The notes below the pieces were generated by a model. It was not told where the DNA came from. It did not search any database and saw only the letters and a list, made by a program, of their open reading frames with translations. Positions 16,631 through 25,589 of a stretch of DNA of 35,120 bases are shown piece by piece (position 1 is the stretch's first letter; each line of letters starts with the position of its first letter). The position numbers were made by a program, and so were the translations under genes. Source of the stretch: Apilactobacillus waqarii (GTDB lineage Bacteria > Bacillota > Bacilli > Lactobacillales > Lactobacillaceae); NCBI RefSeq assembly GCF_019061205.1, contig NZ_JAHQYH010000012.1:1-35120 (forward strand). The letters run 5' to 3'.

Positions 16631-16661
16631 TTGTTCTTAAAAATAGAAAGGGTGAAGAACT

Positions 16662-18221
16662 TTGAGTGAAAACGTTTCACATGAAAAAAAGGGCTTCGTT
16701 GAATATGCCAACGGTCCTTCACTAGAAGAAATTAACGGTGGAATTAAAGTTCCGAAGGACTGGGGATTCTGGAAGACTTTATTCGCTTACTCTGGACCAG
16801 GTGCATTAGTTGCGGTTGGTTACATGGATCCAGGTAACTGGGCTACATCAATTACAGGGGGTCAAAACTTTGGTTACCTATTGATGTCTGTCATCTTAAT
16901 TTCAAGTTTGATTGCGATGTTACTTCAATACATGGCGGCTAAACTTGGAATCGTGAGTCAGATGGATTTAGCACAAGCCATTCGTTCAAGAACCTCAAAG
17001 ACACTTGGTGTTGTTCTATGGATTATGACTGAATTAGCAATCATGGCTACTGATATCGCCGAAGTTATCGGTGGGGCCATCGCGTTATATCTTTTATTCC
17101 ACATTCCTCTAATCTTAGCGGTATTCCTTACCGTATTTGATGTTTTATTATTGCTATTATTAACTAAAGTGGGATTCAGAAAGATTGAAGCAATTGTTGT
17201 TTGTTTAATCCTTGTTATCTTAGTAGTCTTCATTTATGAAGTTGTACTATCTAACCCAGATTGGTTTGGCGCTATTAAAGGTTTAGTACCAACTGAACGT
17301 ACTTTTGCTAGTGACCATCCAGTTGCTGGAATGACTCCACTATCAGGTGCTTTAGGTATTATTGGGGCTACTGTTATGCCTCATAACCTATACCTACATT
17401 CAGCTATTGCTCAAACTAGATCAATCGATCACAACGATGAAGAAGACGTTGCAAGAACTGTTCGTTTTGCTACTTGGGACTCAAACATCCAATTAACATT
17501 CGCATTCTTCGTTAACGCTTTACTATTAATCATGGGTGTGGCCGTATTTAAGACTGGTGCCGTTCAAGATACATCATTCTTCGGTCTATTTGATGCTTTA
17601 AACAATACAAAGATGTTATCAAACCCAATTCTAATTGGTGTTGCTAAGTCTGGTATTTTATCAACATTATTTGCCGTTGCATTGCTTGCTTCAGGTCAAA
17701 ACTCAACAATTACCGGTACTCTATCAGGACAAGTTATCATGGAAGGTTTCGTTAACTTGAAGGTTCCTCTATGGGCTCGTCGTTTAATCACTCGTTTAAT
17801 CTCAGTTGTTCCAGTGCTTATCTGTGTGCTATTAACTGCAGGTGAATCAACACTAAAACAACATGCTGCGATCAACGATTTGATTGAAAACTCACAAATT
17901 TTCTTAGCATTCGCATTACCATTCTCAATGCTTCCATTGTTAATGATGACTAACAGTGCTCAAGAAATGGGTAGTCGTTTCAAGAATACCCTATGGGTTA
18001 AAGTATTAGGTTGGATTTCCGTGTTAGTTCTTATTTACTTAAACGCAATTAACATGCAACCTGCCGTTGCTGGTTTCTTCAGTGACAACCCAACTGCTGC
18101 TCAAAACGCAGAAGCTGGTGTAATTGCTAACATCATTAACGTTGTTATCATTCTTCTACTAATCTGGACATTAGTTGAACTATACCTAGGTAACAGACGT
18201 TTAAGAAACAGAGAAGACTAA
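16662..18221 (+). CDS. mntH: MntH, Nramp-family Mn2+/H+ symporter
   Basis: The 519-residue protein has about 11 to 12 membrane segments and both Nramp metal-binding motifs: D56-P-G-N59 in [10 protein letters not shown] and M239-P-H in VMPHNLYLH. These residues select Mn2+ and related divalent ions for proton-coupled import. Manganese is central to oxidative-stress defence in lactic acid bacteria. The start is TTG at 16662, about eight bases after AAAGGGTG. A usp gene follows after 32 bases without a terminator, so the two form a transcription unit. Confidence 0.95.
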   Translation: MSENVSHEKKGFVEYANGPSLEEINGGIKVPKDWGFWKTLFAYSGPGALVAVGYMDPGNWATSITGGQNFGYLLMSVILISSLIAMLLQYMAAKLGIVSQMDLAQAIRSRTSKTLGVVLWIMTELAIMATDIAEVIGGAIALYLLFHIPLILAVFLTVFDVLLLLLLTKVGFRKIEAIVVCLILVILVVFIYEVVLSNPDWFGAIKGLVPTERTFASDHPVAGMTPLSGALGIIGATVMPHNLYLHSAIAQTRSIDHNDEEDVARTVRFATWDSNIQLTFAFFVNALLLIMGVAVFKTGAVQDTSFFGLFDALNNTKMLSNPILIGVAKSGILSTLFAVALLASGQNSTITGTLSGQVIMEGFVNLKVPLWARRLITRLISVVPVLICVLLTAGESTLKQHAAINDLIENSQIFLAFALPFSMLPLLMMTNSAQEMGSRFKNTLWVKVLGWISVLVLIYLNAINMQPAVAGFFSDNPTAAQNAEAGVIANIINVVIILLLIWTLVELYLGNRRLRNRED

Positions 18222-18253
18222 AATAAAAAATTCAAGAATAGAAGGCGAAAATT

Positions 18254-18700
18254 ATGCAAAACATGGACGTCGAAATTAATTTCAAGAATATTTTGGTTGC
18301 TGTCGATGATTCAGATGACGCTTTATTAGCTTTCAAGTACGCAATTTCACGTGCTAAATCAGAAGGCGCAAAGCTAACCATCGTTTCAGTGCTAGAAGAC
18401 GAAGATATCAATGTTTTCCAATCATTATCAGGACAATTTGTTCATGGTAAGTACGAAGATTTAGAAAAACATCTAGAAAAATACAAACAAACTGCTGAAG
18501 CTGCCGGTGTAGCCGATGTTGATATTATTGCATCAACCGGTGAAGCTGGGGAAACCATCATCAAGGATGTGCTTCCTAAGGTTAACCCTGATTTATTGAT
18601 CGTTGGATCAGAATCAAAGAAGGGCTTAGCTCGTCACTTTGGTAGCCAAGCTGCCTACATGGCAAAATACTCACCAGTATCAGTTATGGTGATTAGATAA
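18254..18700 (+). CDS. UspA-family universal stress protein
   Basis: The 148-residue protein is a single Usp domain: NILVAVDDSDDALLAF at the start (nucleotide-binding Asp), and LLIVGSESKKGLARHFGSQAAYM near the end, the phosphate-binding loop region. The nucleotide loop has the GSESKKG spacing, so ATP binding is plausible but not certain. It follows mntH directly, as in many lactobacilli, which links it to metal or oxidative stress. The ATG at 18254 is taken; a second ATG lies nine bases on. Confidence 0.93.
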   Translation: MQNMDVEINFKNILVAVDDSDDALLAFKYAISRAKSEGAKLTIVSVLEDEDINVFQSLSGQFVHGKYEDLEKHLEKYKQTAEAAGVADVDIIASTGEAGETIIKDVLPKVNPDLLIVGSESKKGLARHFGSQAAYMAKYSPVSVMVIR

Positions 18701-18726
18701 AAACTATTGATTAATTACTCACTCCG

Positions 18727-18761
18727 AAAAAAGACTCAAGATAATATCTTGGGTCTTTTTT
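18727..18761 (+). terminator. Terminator of mntH-usp
   Basis: AAAAAAGAC-TCAAGATA pairs with ATCTTGGGTCTTTTTT (one G-T pair) and ends in a T run. Confidence 0.85.
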
Positions 18762-18774
18762 GTTTATGTAAAAC

Positions 18775-18810
18775 AAAAAAGCCATAGGTTATCCTATGGC
18801 TTTTTTATTA
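18775..18810. terminator. Terminator of the DUF975 gene (copy A1 of a repeated hairpin)
   Basis: AAAAAAGCCATAGG-TTAT-CCTATGGCTTTTTT is a perfect stem with T runs both ways, just after the DUF975 stop on the minus strand. The same hairpin with flanks recurs at 23551-23585. Confidence 0.9.
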
Positions 18811-19605
18811 TTCAACCTCTAAAGCAGTGTGTTTTTGTTTGAATTGTTCTTTTACGAATTCGTAGAACTTCACTTGTGTGATGTAGTAGTAAGGGAATAC
18901 GTAAATTCCGACGATACCGGAAGTAATGGCAACTAGAATCATCCAACCGGTGAATGATAGTTGTAATATAAGGAAATCGACCTTGTAGCCCTTCATAATG
19001 TCTTGACTAGTCATAATGGCAGTGTAGGCACTAACCGGTTTGTTTTCCAATCTAGCATCTCTGTATACCCAAAGTGCTTGGTTGTATGCGAAACTCTTAA
19101 CGACTAACCATACGAATACGGCGATGAATTCAGCGATTGAAAGGGATAATCCTGAAGCGTTTGGTAGTAAAATCATGAATAGAAAACCAGGGATAAATAG
19201 TAGTGACCATAGTGATAATAAGATTGATCTTAAAATCCAAGTCCATGTAGTACCCCAGAAAAGACGTTGGTCGTCGATAAATGTTAGTGATTTTCTAAGT
19301 GGTTTTTGGAAATCATCTTGGCCTCTTAATACGTTGAATGCGGTGTAGATAGCACCAAGTAAAAAGATTGAAGATAAGATTATGAAAATAAATGTTGCAA
19401 CATAGTTAACGGCGTCATTACTTGTAATGTTAGTAGTAACGTTTGTGGCATCTACCTTTAAAGCTGAGTTAAAGCTTACTTGGTTAGCTAAAACGTTGTA
19501 AGCAATGTAAGTTAGCAAAAATGGTAGAAATAGGATGAAGAAGAAACGTTGGTGACCACGAATTAGGCCTTTGACTTCTTGTTTTTGTTCTGCTCGATTG
19601 TACAT
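18808..19605 (-). CDS. DUF975-family integral membrane protein
   Basis: The 265-residue protein has about six membrane segments and the DUF975 pattern: an N-terminal Arg/Lys-rich start, SLTFIDDQRLFWGTTWTWIL, AYTAIMTSQDIMKGYKVDFLILQLSFTGW and PYYYITQVKFYEFV near the end. The function of the family is unknown; it is widespread in Firmicutes membranes. The ATG at 19605 follows AGGAGG. Its promoter -10 sits directly behind the terminator of the upstream gene. Confidence 0.88.
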   Translation of the reverse strand: MYNRAEQKQEVKGLIRGHQRFFFILFLPFLLTYIAYNVLANQVSFNSALKVDATNVTTNITSNDAVNYVATFIFIILSSIFLLGAIYTAFNVLRGQDDFQKPLRKSLTFIDDQRLFWGTTWTWILRSILLSLWSLLFIPGFLFMILLPNASGLSLSIAEFIAVFVWLVVKSFAYNQALWVYRDARLENKPVSAYTAIMTSQDIMKGYKVDFLILQLSFTGWMILVAITSGIVGIYVFPYYYITQVKFYEFVKEQFKQKHTALEVE

Positions 19606-19635
19606 GATAATCCTCCTGTTTAGTTTAATATCTTA

Positions 19636-19674
19636 ATTATACCAAAAACCCCGGCCGAATAAATCTGACCGGGG
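19636..19674 (-). terminator. Terminator of the first reductase with embedded extended -10
   Basis: On the minus strand CCCCGG...CCGGGG plus TTTTT ends the reductase gene. The T run continues into TGGTATAAT (TATAAT at 19641-19636), a good extended -10 for the DUF975 gene, so its -35 region would lie in the terminator stem. Confidence 0.7.
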
Positions 19675-19697
19675 TTTAATTTTTGGTTAAGAATGAT

Positions 19698-21038
19698 TTA
19701 GATGTTCTTCCAAGTGTCGTGACCGATTGAAGGGAATAGGTGAACATTTCTTTCAATTTCAAGTGGGGTCATCTTCATGTTAACGGCTGGAACAATCATG
19801 TCCACTGCGTTATCAGCTTGGTCTGAGATTTCAGTAAAACCAACTAAACGGTGTTCTTTGTCAAAAATGTAGGCATTCTTAACAACAGGTTCCTTAGTGA
19901 TTTGTCTAAACCATGTGTTAGTAGCATCGTGTTCTTCAACAGTGTATTCGTCACTAGCGTTTGCTTCATCAACGGTAACACCCATTTGACTGATACGAGG
20001 TGAAGTAAATACTACTGATGGAATTGCAGGGAAGTCGATTGGTTGATCTGTTTCACCGGCAAATAAGTGCTTTAGGTATTGTGATTCGAAAGTTGCTGTT
20101 GGAGTTAGGTTTGGTTGACCGGTAGCAGCAACGTCACCTGAAGCGTAGATGTTTTCAACTGATGTTTGTAGGTATTCATTAACTAGAACACCCTTCTTAT
20201 CATCGTATTTAACACCAACTTCTTCTAGACCCATGTTGTGAACCATTGGTACACGACCAGAAGCGTCTAGGATGTAATCAACAGTTAGTTGTTGGTTGTC
20301 AGCGTAAGTAACAGTGTATTCGTCACCGTCTTGGCTGAATGAACGTAGACCAGAGTTTTCAACAAACTTGATACCTGATGCTTTCATTTCGTCCATTAGG
20401 ATTTTTACGTATGGTTGGTAGAAAGGACGTAATGCCTTGTCACCGTGCATGAACATAGTAACGTCAGCACCTGCTTCGTTTGCCATAGTAGCAAATTCCA
20501 TCGCGATGTAACCAGTACCAACAACGGCCATACGTTTTGGCATGTCTTCTAATTCCATGAAGTCTCTTGAATCATGTGATAATTCAGTACCTTCAATTTC
20601 AACTTTGTGTGGTGTTAAACCAGTGGCGATAACAATCTTGTCTGAAGTTACGTGTTCACCATTGATTTCTAGTGTGTGAGCGTCAGTGAACTTAGCGAAA
20701 CCATGGATAACATCCATTCCTAAGCTCTTCATAGTTGCTTCACGGTCTACCTTGATTGGTAAGATTCCTTCACGTTTGTGCTTGATGTTTTCTTTCCAGT
20801 TTAGCTTAGTGTCACCTTCAACGATGTCTTTCATACGTCTTTGGGTCTTGGCTAGAGTGACTGGTCCATCAAGTGAGATTTTGGCGTTACAACCCCAGTT
20901 AGGGCAAGTACCACCAACGGCGATTGCTTCTACAAATGCGATTTTGAAACCTTGTTTGCAAAGTGTTTTAGCACCGTCGAATGCGGCGTGGCCTGATCCG
21001 ATGTAGATAACATCGTAATCGAAGTTAGGATTTTTCAT
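19698..21038 (-). CDS. Flavin-dependent disulfide reductase-like protein, copy 1
   Basis: The 446-residue protein belongs to the FAD/NAD(P)-dependent disulfide reductase family (dihydrolipoyl dehydrogenase/glutathione reductase type). It has the FAD-binding YIGSGHAAF, the redox pair C45-x4-C50 in GGTCPNWGC, the NAD(P) site VVGTGYIAMEFA, and NIYASGDVAATG for FAD. The C-terminal block, which in the family is HPTxxE with a catalytic His, reads HLFPSIGHD: the His position is Phe. Its substrate is therefore unclear. I start at ATG 21038, eight bases after GGAGG; the longer frame to 21116 has no ribosome site. A second copy lies directly upstream at 21190-22527. Confidence 0.88.
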   Translation of the reverse strand: MKNPNFDYDVIYIGSGHAAFDGAKTLCKQGFKIAFVEAIAVGGTCPNWGCNAKISLDGPVTLAKTQRRMKDIVEGDTKLNWKENIKHKREGILPIKVDREATMKSLGMDVIHGFAKFTDAHTLEINGEHVTSDKIVIATGLTPHKVEIEGTELSHDSRDFMELEDMPKRMAVVGTGYIAMEFATMANEAGADVTMFMHGDKALRPFYQPYVKILMDEMKASGIKFVENSGLRSFSQDGDEYTVTYADNQQLTVDYILDASGRVPMVHNMGLEEVGVKYDDKKGVLVNEYLQTSVENIYASGDVAATGQPNLTPTATFESQYLKHLFAGETDQPIDFPAIPSVVFTSPRISQMGVTVDEANASDEYTVEEHDATNTWFRQITKEPVVKNAYIFDKEHRLVGFTEISDQADNAVDMIVPAVNMKMTPLEIERNVHLFPSIGHDTWKNI

Positions 21039-21091
21039 GTTAAAGCCTCCGTATTTATTACGTTTATTATATTTTCTTATATTAATTAATG

Positions 21092-21103
21092 TACAATATT
21101 GTA
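21092..21103. promoter_or_regulatory. Palindrome upstream of reductase copy 1
   Basis: TACAATATTGTA is a perfect 12-base palindrome 54 bases before the start codon. A TATAAT (minus strand) lies between it and the gene. It is a plausible operator; the regulator is unknown. Confidence 0.35.
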
Positions 21104-21151
21104 GTGTTGCAAACAAATATATTGACTCGATTTTAACGGAATTTTAAACAT

Positions 21152-21182
21152 TAAAAAAACCACCCGAATGGGTGGTTTTATT
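21152..21182 (-). terminator. Terminator of reductase copy 2
   Basis: On the minus strand AAAACCACCC-ATTC-GGGTGGTTTT is followed by a T run, between the two reductase genes. They are therefore separate transcription units. Confidence 0.85.
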
Positions 21183-21189
21183 TAATATT

Positions 21190-22527
21190 TTATAGATGTT
21201 GCCAAGCATCACTACCGATAGTAGGGAACAAGTGAACAATCTTGTTAATTTGAGCTTTGTCTAATTTTAGAGCGACGGCAGGTAGAATTGAATCAATTAC
21301 GCTATCCGCTTCGTTTGATACTTCGGTTGCACCAACCAAGTGGTGTTCCTTATCGAAGATGTATGCACGTTTGGCAATTTCTTCGTTAGTGATTGAACGG
21401 TACCAATCAGCAGTCATATCGTGTTCTTCGACAGTGTAATCGTCACTGTTCTTAGCTTCTTCAACCGATACACCGACTTGGGCGATACGAGGTGAAGTGA
21501 ACACAACAGAAGGGATGGCAGGAAAATCAATTGCATCATTATTTTCACCGGTAAATAGGCTAGTTAGGTATTGTGATTCAAACATTGCAGTTGGAGTTAA
21601 TCTTGGTTGGCCAGTTGCTGCAACGTCACCTGAAGCATAAATACTATCAACTGATGTTTGTAGGTGATCGTTTACTTCAATACCATTCTTTTTATCGTAC
21701 TTAACGCCAACTTCGTCTAAACCAATGTTTTCGACATTTGGAATACGACCAGTAGCATCTAAAATGTAGTCAGTGAAAACTTGACGGTTGTTTGATAATT
21801 CGATAGTAGTCTTGCATTTTTCTTCGTGGAATTCTTGAACTTCGGCATTTTCAACAAATGTAACGCCTTTTTCCTTCAAATCGTTAACGACAGCTTCGAC
21901 ATATTCACCGTTAAATCCACGCAAAGCACGATTGCCATGCATAATAACAGTTACTTCTGAACCAGCAGCATTGGCAATTGATGCAAATTCCATGGCAATG
22001 TATCCAGCACCGATAATTGCAATATGAACAGGTAGTTCGTCGATGTTTAGGAAGTCCTTTGAATCATGAGCCATTTCTTTACCAGGAACATCTAGTCTAT
22101 GTGGACGTAAACCAGTAGCAATAACAATTTTATCTGCGGTGTATGATTTACCGTCAACATCAACAGTATGTCCATCTGTTAGCTTTCCGTATCCTTTGAT
22201 AACATCAATACCGAAGGTGTTCAAGCCACCTTCAATGGCATTTGGAATACTATCAATTACTTTATGTTTATTTAGCATGTTTTGGGTCCAGTCAATACTT
22301 AAATCGCCCTTAACAATGTTTCTTAAACGCTTTTGAGTTTCTAATAGTTGTGCAGGTAAGTCCAAAGCAATTTTGGCGTTACAACCCCAATTAGGGCAAG
22401 TACCACCGATTTTATCTGCTTCTACTACGGCAACTTTATAACCCTTTGCGGCTAGTGGCATTGCACCATCAAAAGTACCGTGACCAGCACCGATGTATAG
22501 AACATCATAATCAAATTTTTCAGTCAT
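21190..22527 (-). CDS. Flavin-dependent disulfide reductase-like protein, copy 2
   Basis: This 445-residue paralogue of the gene at 19698 has the same layout: YIGAGHGTF (FAD), C44-x4-C49 in GGTCPNWGC, IIGAGYIAMEFA (NAD(P)), SIYASGDVAATG, and a C-terminus HLFPTIGSD in place of HPTxxE. Both copies thus lack the usual catalytic His. FPAIPSVVFTSPRI in the dimerisation domain is shared by both. The ATG at 22527 is ten bases after AAGGA; the TTG at 22536 abuts that site and is unlikely. It may reduce a small disulfide or act as an oxidase; neither can be decided here. Confidence 0.88.
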   Translation of the reverse strand: MTEKFDYDVLYIGAGHGTFDGAMPLAAKGYKVAVVEADKIGGTCPNWGCNAKIALDLPAQLLETQKRLRNIVKGDLSIDWTQNMLNKHKVIDSIPNAIEGGLNTFGIDVIKGYGKLTDGHTVDVDGKSYTADKIVIATGLRPHRLDVPGKEMAHDSKDFLNIDELPVHIAIIGAGYIAMEFASIANAAGSEVTVIMHGNRALRGFNGEYVEAVVNDLKEKGVTFVENAEVQEFHEEKCKTTIELSNNRQVFTDYILDATGRIPNVENIGLDEVGVKYDKKNGIEVNDHLQTSVDSIYASGDVAATGQPRLTPTAMFESQYLTSLFTGENNDAIDFPAIPSVVFTSPRIAQVGVSVEEAKNSDDYTVEEHDMTADWYRSITNEEIAKRAYIFDKEHHLVGATEVSNEADSVIDSILPAVALKLDKAQINKIVHLFPTIGSDAWQHL

Positions 22528-22686
22528 AGATATCAATTCCTTCTTTAATATAAGATATTAATTTAATCTTTGTATACATATAACATAAACTCTTGGGAAA
22601 TTTAATTCAATTAATTAGTTTCAGATTATATAGTGTAAGACATAACAAAAATTATGGATTTAATAAAAATTTAATAATATAAATGC

Positions 22687-22714
22687 TTTAAAATTAATGA
22701 AAATAGTATATAAT
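22687..22714 (+). promoter_or_regulatory. Promoter of the acetoin reductase gene
   Basis: TTTAAA (22687-22692) and TATAAT (22709-22714) are 16 bases apart, 44 bases before the ATG. The rest of the gap 22528-22686 is AT-rich with nothing else visible. Confidence 0.6.
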
Positions 22715-22728
22715 CATCTTGTGAATAA

Positions 22729-23532
<804 letters not shown>

Positions 23533-23550
23533 AATCATATCTTGGATATG

Positions 23551-23585
23551 AAAAAAGCCATAGGTTATCCTATGGCTTTTTATTA
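23551..23585 (+). terminator. Terminator of butA (copy A2 of a repeated hairpin)
   Basis: AAAAAAGCCATAGG-TTAT-CCTATGGCTTTTT is identical, apart from one T, to the hairpin at 18775-18810. Confidence 0.9.
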
Positions 23586-23601
23586 TATGTAGAAAAAGAT
23601 C

Positions 23602-23641
23602 AAAAAAAGAGCCGCCTCAATTAAGAAGCGGCTCTTTTTTT
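23602..23641. terminator. Second terminator after butA
   Basis: GAGCCGC and GCGGCTC lie inside runs of seven A and seven T, so it works in both directions. It separates butA from the convergent small RNA candidate. Confidence 0.9.
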
Positions 23642-23676
23642 GTGAGATATACAAAAACAAACTTTTATTCTTTAAC

Positions 23677-23831
23677 AAAAAAGTACCCCAAAGATAAAAT
23701 CTTCAAAGTACTTTAGTTAGTGAGCTGTGATGCTTTGAACACCATCTTCTCAGCAAAGGACTGAGTGCTTTTACCTTAAGCTAACAGCTCAAAATATTAA
23801 GTTTGTCTGTGAGATGTAACCTCAAGCGACA
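23677..23831 (-). ncRNA. Candidate stand-alone small RNA, about 155 nt
   Basis: The minus strand has a promoter (TTGCAT 23866-23861, TTTAAT 23843-23838, 17-base spacing) and, about 120 bases on, a terminator (AGTAC.../...GTACT stem with four G-T pairs, then six T, 23712-23677). Between them there is no ORF of note but good pairing: TGAGCTGT with ACAGCTCA over eight bases, an inner CTCAG/CTGAG hairpin, and a 5' TGAG/CTCA hairpin. This is the profile of an independent structured RNA. A 6S-like or other lactobacillar sRNA is possible but I cannot assign a family. Confidence 0.55.
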
Positions 23832-23873
23832 TATAATATTAAACCATATCTATAGATTTTATGCAACAATATT

Positions 23874-23902
23874 TTGAGAAAAAATTGAAAATTCGCTATA
23901 AT
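23874..23902 (+). promoter_or_regulatory. Promoter of the 37-residue peptide gene
   Basis: TTGAGA (23874-23879) and TATAAT (23897-23902) are 17 bases apart. It diverges from the small RNA promoter, with only about 8 bases between the two -35 boxes. Confidence 0.75.
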
Positions 23903-23936
23903 TTTATTAACGAAGTAATCATTTGGGAGGGATTAG

Positions 23937-24050
23937 ATGCAAGTGATCGGTATGTTAATCATGGTAATTGTACTATTTATTATTTCCACATTATCAACAG
24001 TGTTAGTAATTTCTTTGAAAAACAAGCATAAAAACGATGATAAAGACTAA
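23937..24050 (+). CDS. Small single-pass membrane protein, 37 residues
   Basis: An ATG six bases after GGGAGG opens a 37-codon frame. Residues 2-26 are one hydrophobic membrane segment (MLIMVIVLFIIS), followed by a short charged tail KNKHKNDDKD. Promoter, ribosome site and composition all support a real gene. The shape (one helix plus charged tail) resembles type I toxins and other small membrane peptides, but I see no antisense RNA overlapping it and no long complementarity with the divergent sRNA. Function unknown. Confidence 0.6.
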   Translation: MQVIGMLIMVIVLFIISTLSTVLVISLKNKHKNDDKD

Positions 24051-24103
24051 TATAACGGGATTTTAACTATTGATATAAAAAATATTTATAACAAACTTAT
24101 CCT

Positions 24104-24133
24104 TTGACTATATCTTTAAGGGTGTTTTATAGT
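24104..24133 (+). promoter_or_regulatory. Promoter of the AEC permease gene
   Basis: TTGACT (24104-24109) and TATAGT (24128-24133) are 18 bases apart, 60 bases before the start codon. Confidence 0.6.
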
Positions 24134-24192
24134 ATTTATCGTGTTTTAAATTAAGCAATAATTATTTTTAATATCAAATAGGAGGATTCATA

Positions 24193-25167
24193 ATGGGAGT
24201 ATTTATTAACTCAATCCAAAGTGTCCTTGTTGTTGTTCTAATTATGCTATTAGGATATGTATTAAGAAAAACCGGTTGGTTTGCAGATACATTCAGCAAG
24301 AACATTTCTAAATTAATCAAAAACATCGCTCTACCAGCTTCAATCTTCGTTGCGGTGTTAAGTCGTCTAACTAGAGGTAAGCTTGTAAGTTTCGGTAGCT
24401 ACCTAATCTGGGGTGTTATCTCAGTTGTTATCGGTTACCTAATTGCCTTTGCACTAGTTAAAATCATGAAGGTTAGACCAGGTCGTCGTGGTGTATTCAT
24501 TAACGCTATCGTTAACGCTAACACTATCTTCATTGGTCTACCATTGAACATCGCCTTATTCGGTGACAAGTCAATGACTTACTTCTTGGTATACTACATC
24601 ATCAACACTGTTTCTACTTGGGCATTCGGTGTCTTCTTAATCAGTAACGATGATCCTACTAAGGCAGGTCAACCAAAGGAACACCACAAGATCAACTGGA
24701 AGCAAGTTATTCCAATGCCACTTGTTGGTTTCCTAGTTGCTTTAGTATTCTTACTACTAAACATTCCAGTACTAAAGGTACCTTTCTTATCACAAACACT
24801 ATCATACGTTGGTAGTTTAGTTACTCCACTATCACTAATCTACATTGGTATTGTATTAGCTGATGCTGGTCTAAAGAGTATTTCATTCGACCGCGACACT
24901 GTTGTTGCACTATTAGGTCGTTTCGTATTGGCTCCAGTTGTTATGATTGTTATCCTAACTGCTGCTGCTCACGGTGGTGTATCACTACCAACAATGTTCA
25001 GCCAAACTATGATTGTTCAATCAGCTACTCCAATGCTAGCCGTATTACCAATCCTAGCTGCTGAATCACACGGGGATGTTAAGTACGCTACAAACATTGT
25101 AACTACTTCAACTGTATTGTTCATCATTGTTATTCCTATCTTAATGACAATCGTTCAATACATCTAA
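24193..25167 (+). CDS. AEC-family permease (malate permease-like)
   Basis: The 324-residue protein has about ten membrane segments in the two five-helix halves of the auxin efflux carrier (AEC) family. It opens with a helix pair ending in GYVLRKTGWF, has INAIVNANTIFIGLPLNIALFG in the first half and SATPMLAVLPILA near the end, typical of bacterial AEC permeases. In lactic acid bacteria these are often annotated as malate or other organic acid carriers. No malolactic gene is adjacent, so the substrate is open. The ATG follows TAGGAGG. Confidence 0.88.
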   Translation: MGVFINSIQSVLVVVLIMLLGYVLRKTGWFADTFSKNISKLIKNIALPASIFVAVLSRLTRGKLVSFGSYLIWGVISVVIGYLIAFALVKIMKVRPGRRGVFINAIVNANTIFIGLPLNIALFGDKSMTYFLVYYIINTVSTWAFGVFLISNDDPTKAGQPKEHHKINWKQVIPMPLVGFLVALVFLLLNIPVLKVPFLSQTLSYVGSLVTPLSLIYIGIVLADAGLKSISFDRDTVVALLGRFVLAPVVMIVILTAAAHGGVSLPTMFSQTMIVQSATPMLAVLPILAAESHGDVKYATNIVTTSTVLFIIVIPILMTIVQYI

Positions 25168-25181
25168 TAAAGTAATAAAGT

Positions 25182-25213
25182 AAAAAACGTTGGATTTGTT
25201 CCAGCGTTTTTTT
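25182..25213 (+). terminator. Terminator of the AEC permease gene
   Basis: AAAAACGTTGGA pairs with TTCCAGCGTTTTT (one G-T pair) and ends in T7. Confidence 0.85.
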
Positions 25214-25229
25214 ATTACATATAACAAAA

Positions 25230-25258
25230 TTGACAAGTGCGGGTAGTTAGCCTAAACT
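25230..25258 (+). promoter_or_regulatory. Promoter of the 25-residue peptide gene
   Basis: A perfect TTGACA (25230-25235) and TAAACT (25253-25258) are 17 bases apart. Confidence 0.7.
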
Positions 25259-25296
25259 TTAAATAAATTAAATGCGGAAGCAAAGAAGGAATTCAT

Positions 25297-25374
25297 ATGT
25301 TTGAAAAGATTTGTTACACATTAATGGTAATCGCCGTTATTATTATCGCTGTAGTATATTTTGTATGTTATTAA
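25297..25374 (+). CDS. Small membrane peptide, 25 residues
   Basis: An ATG after AAGAAGGA (spacing six to seven) opens a 25-codon frame that is nearly all one membrane helix (LMVIAVIIIAVVYFV) with a two-charge N-terminus (FEK) and two Cys. A consensus promoter and a directly following terminator (25376) make it a complete small transcription unit. The family and role are unknown. Confidence 0.55.
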   Translation: MFEKICYTLMVIAVIIIAVVYFVCY

Positions 25375-25375
25375 A

Positions 25376-25412
25376 AATCGGGGACTGACGTTTGTCGGTC
25401 TCTTTTTTATTT
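25376..25412 (+). terminator. Terminator of the 25-residue peptide gene (copy C1)
   Basis: GGGACTGAC-GTTT-GTCGGTCTC plus T6. Its core recurs at 29892-29926 after pgmB. The 62-codon frame over this region is an artefact of the terminators. Confidence 0.85.
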
Positions 25413-25452
25413 GTGTCGATCCGAAATGGGTCGGCTTTTTTTGTGCACAAAA
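25413..25452 (+). terminator. Second hairpin and palindrome
   Basis: GTCGATCC pairs with GGGTCGGC (two G-T pairs) before T7. It runs into a 14-base palindrome TTTTGTGCACAAAA (25439-25452). Confidence 0.65.
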
Positions 25453-25500
25453 TAAAAGTATAAGAATAATTAATGAACGAATTAACTTAGTACTTAAATG

Positions 25501-25518
25501 TATAAAATATATTTTATA
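25501..25518. repeat. 18-base perfect palindrome
   Basis: TATAAAATATATTTTATA is self-complementary. It lies 52 bases before the -10 of the sugar operon. The region 25453-25569 is otherwise AT-rich with nothing else visible. It may be an operator or simply AT-rich sequence. Confidence 0.4.
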
Positions 25519-25569
25519 TCTTTATAAATACTTAACTAAAAAACGGTAGCTAATTTTAATTTTGTAGAA

Positions 25570-25575
25570 TATAAT
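25570..25575 (+). promoter_or_regulatory. Likely -10 of the sugar operon
   Basis: TATAAT at 25570-25575 is 96 bases before the permease ATG. The -35 is weak (TAGCTA), as expected if an activator or de-repression is needed. Confidence 0.5.
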
Positions 25576-25589
25576 TTATTTATAGATTA

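Noticed and set aside
21039-21116. 26-residue N-terminal extension of reductase copy 1
   Set aside because: No ribosome site, not shared with copy 2, and the ATG at 21038 has GGAGG at ideal spacing.
25361-25549. 62-codon open frame
   Set aside because: It runs through two terminators and a palindrome, starts inside the 25-residue ORF and has no ribosome site.
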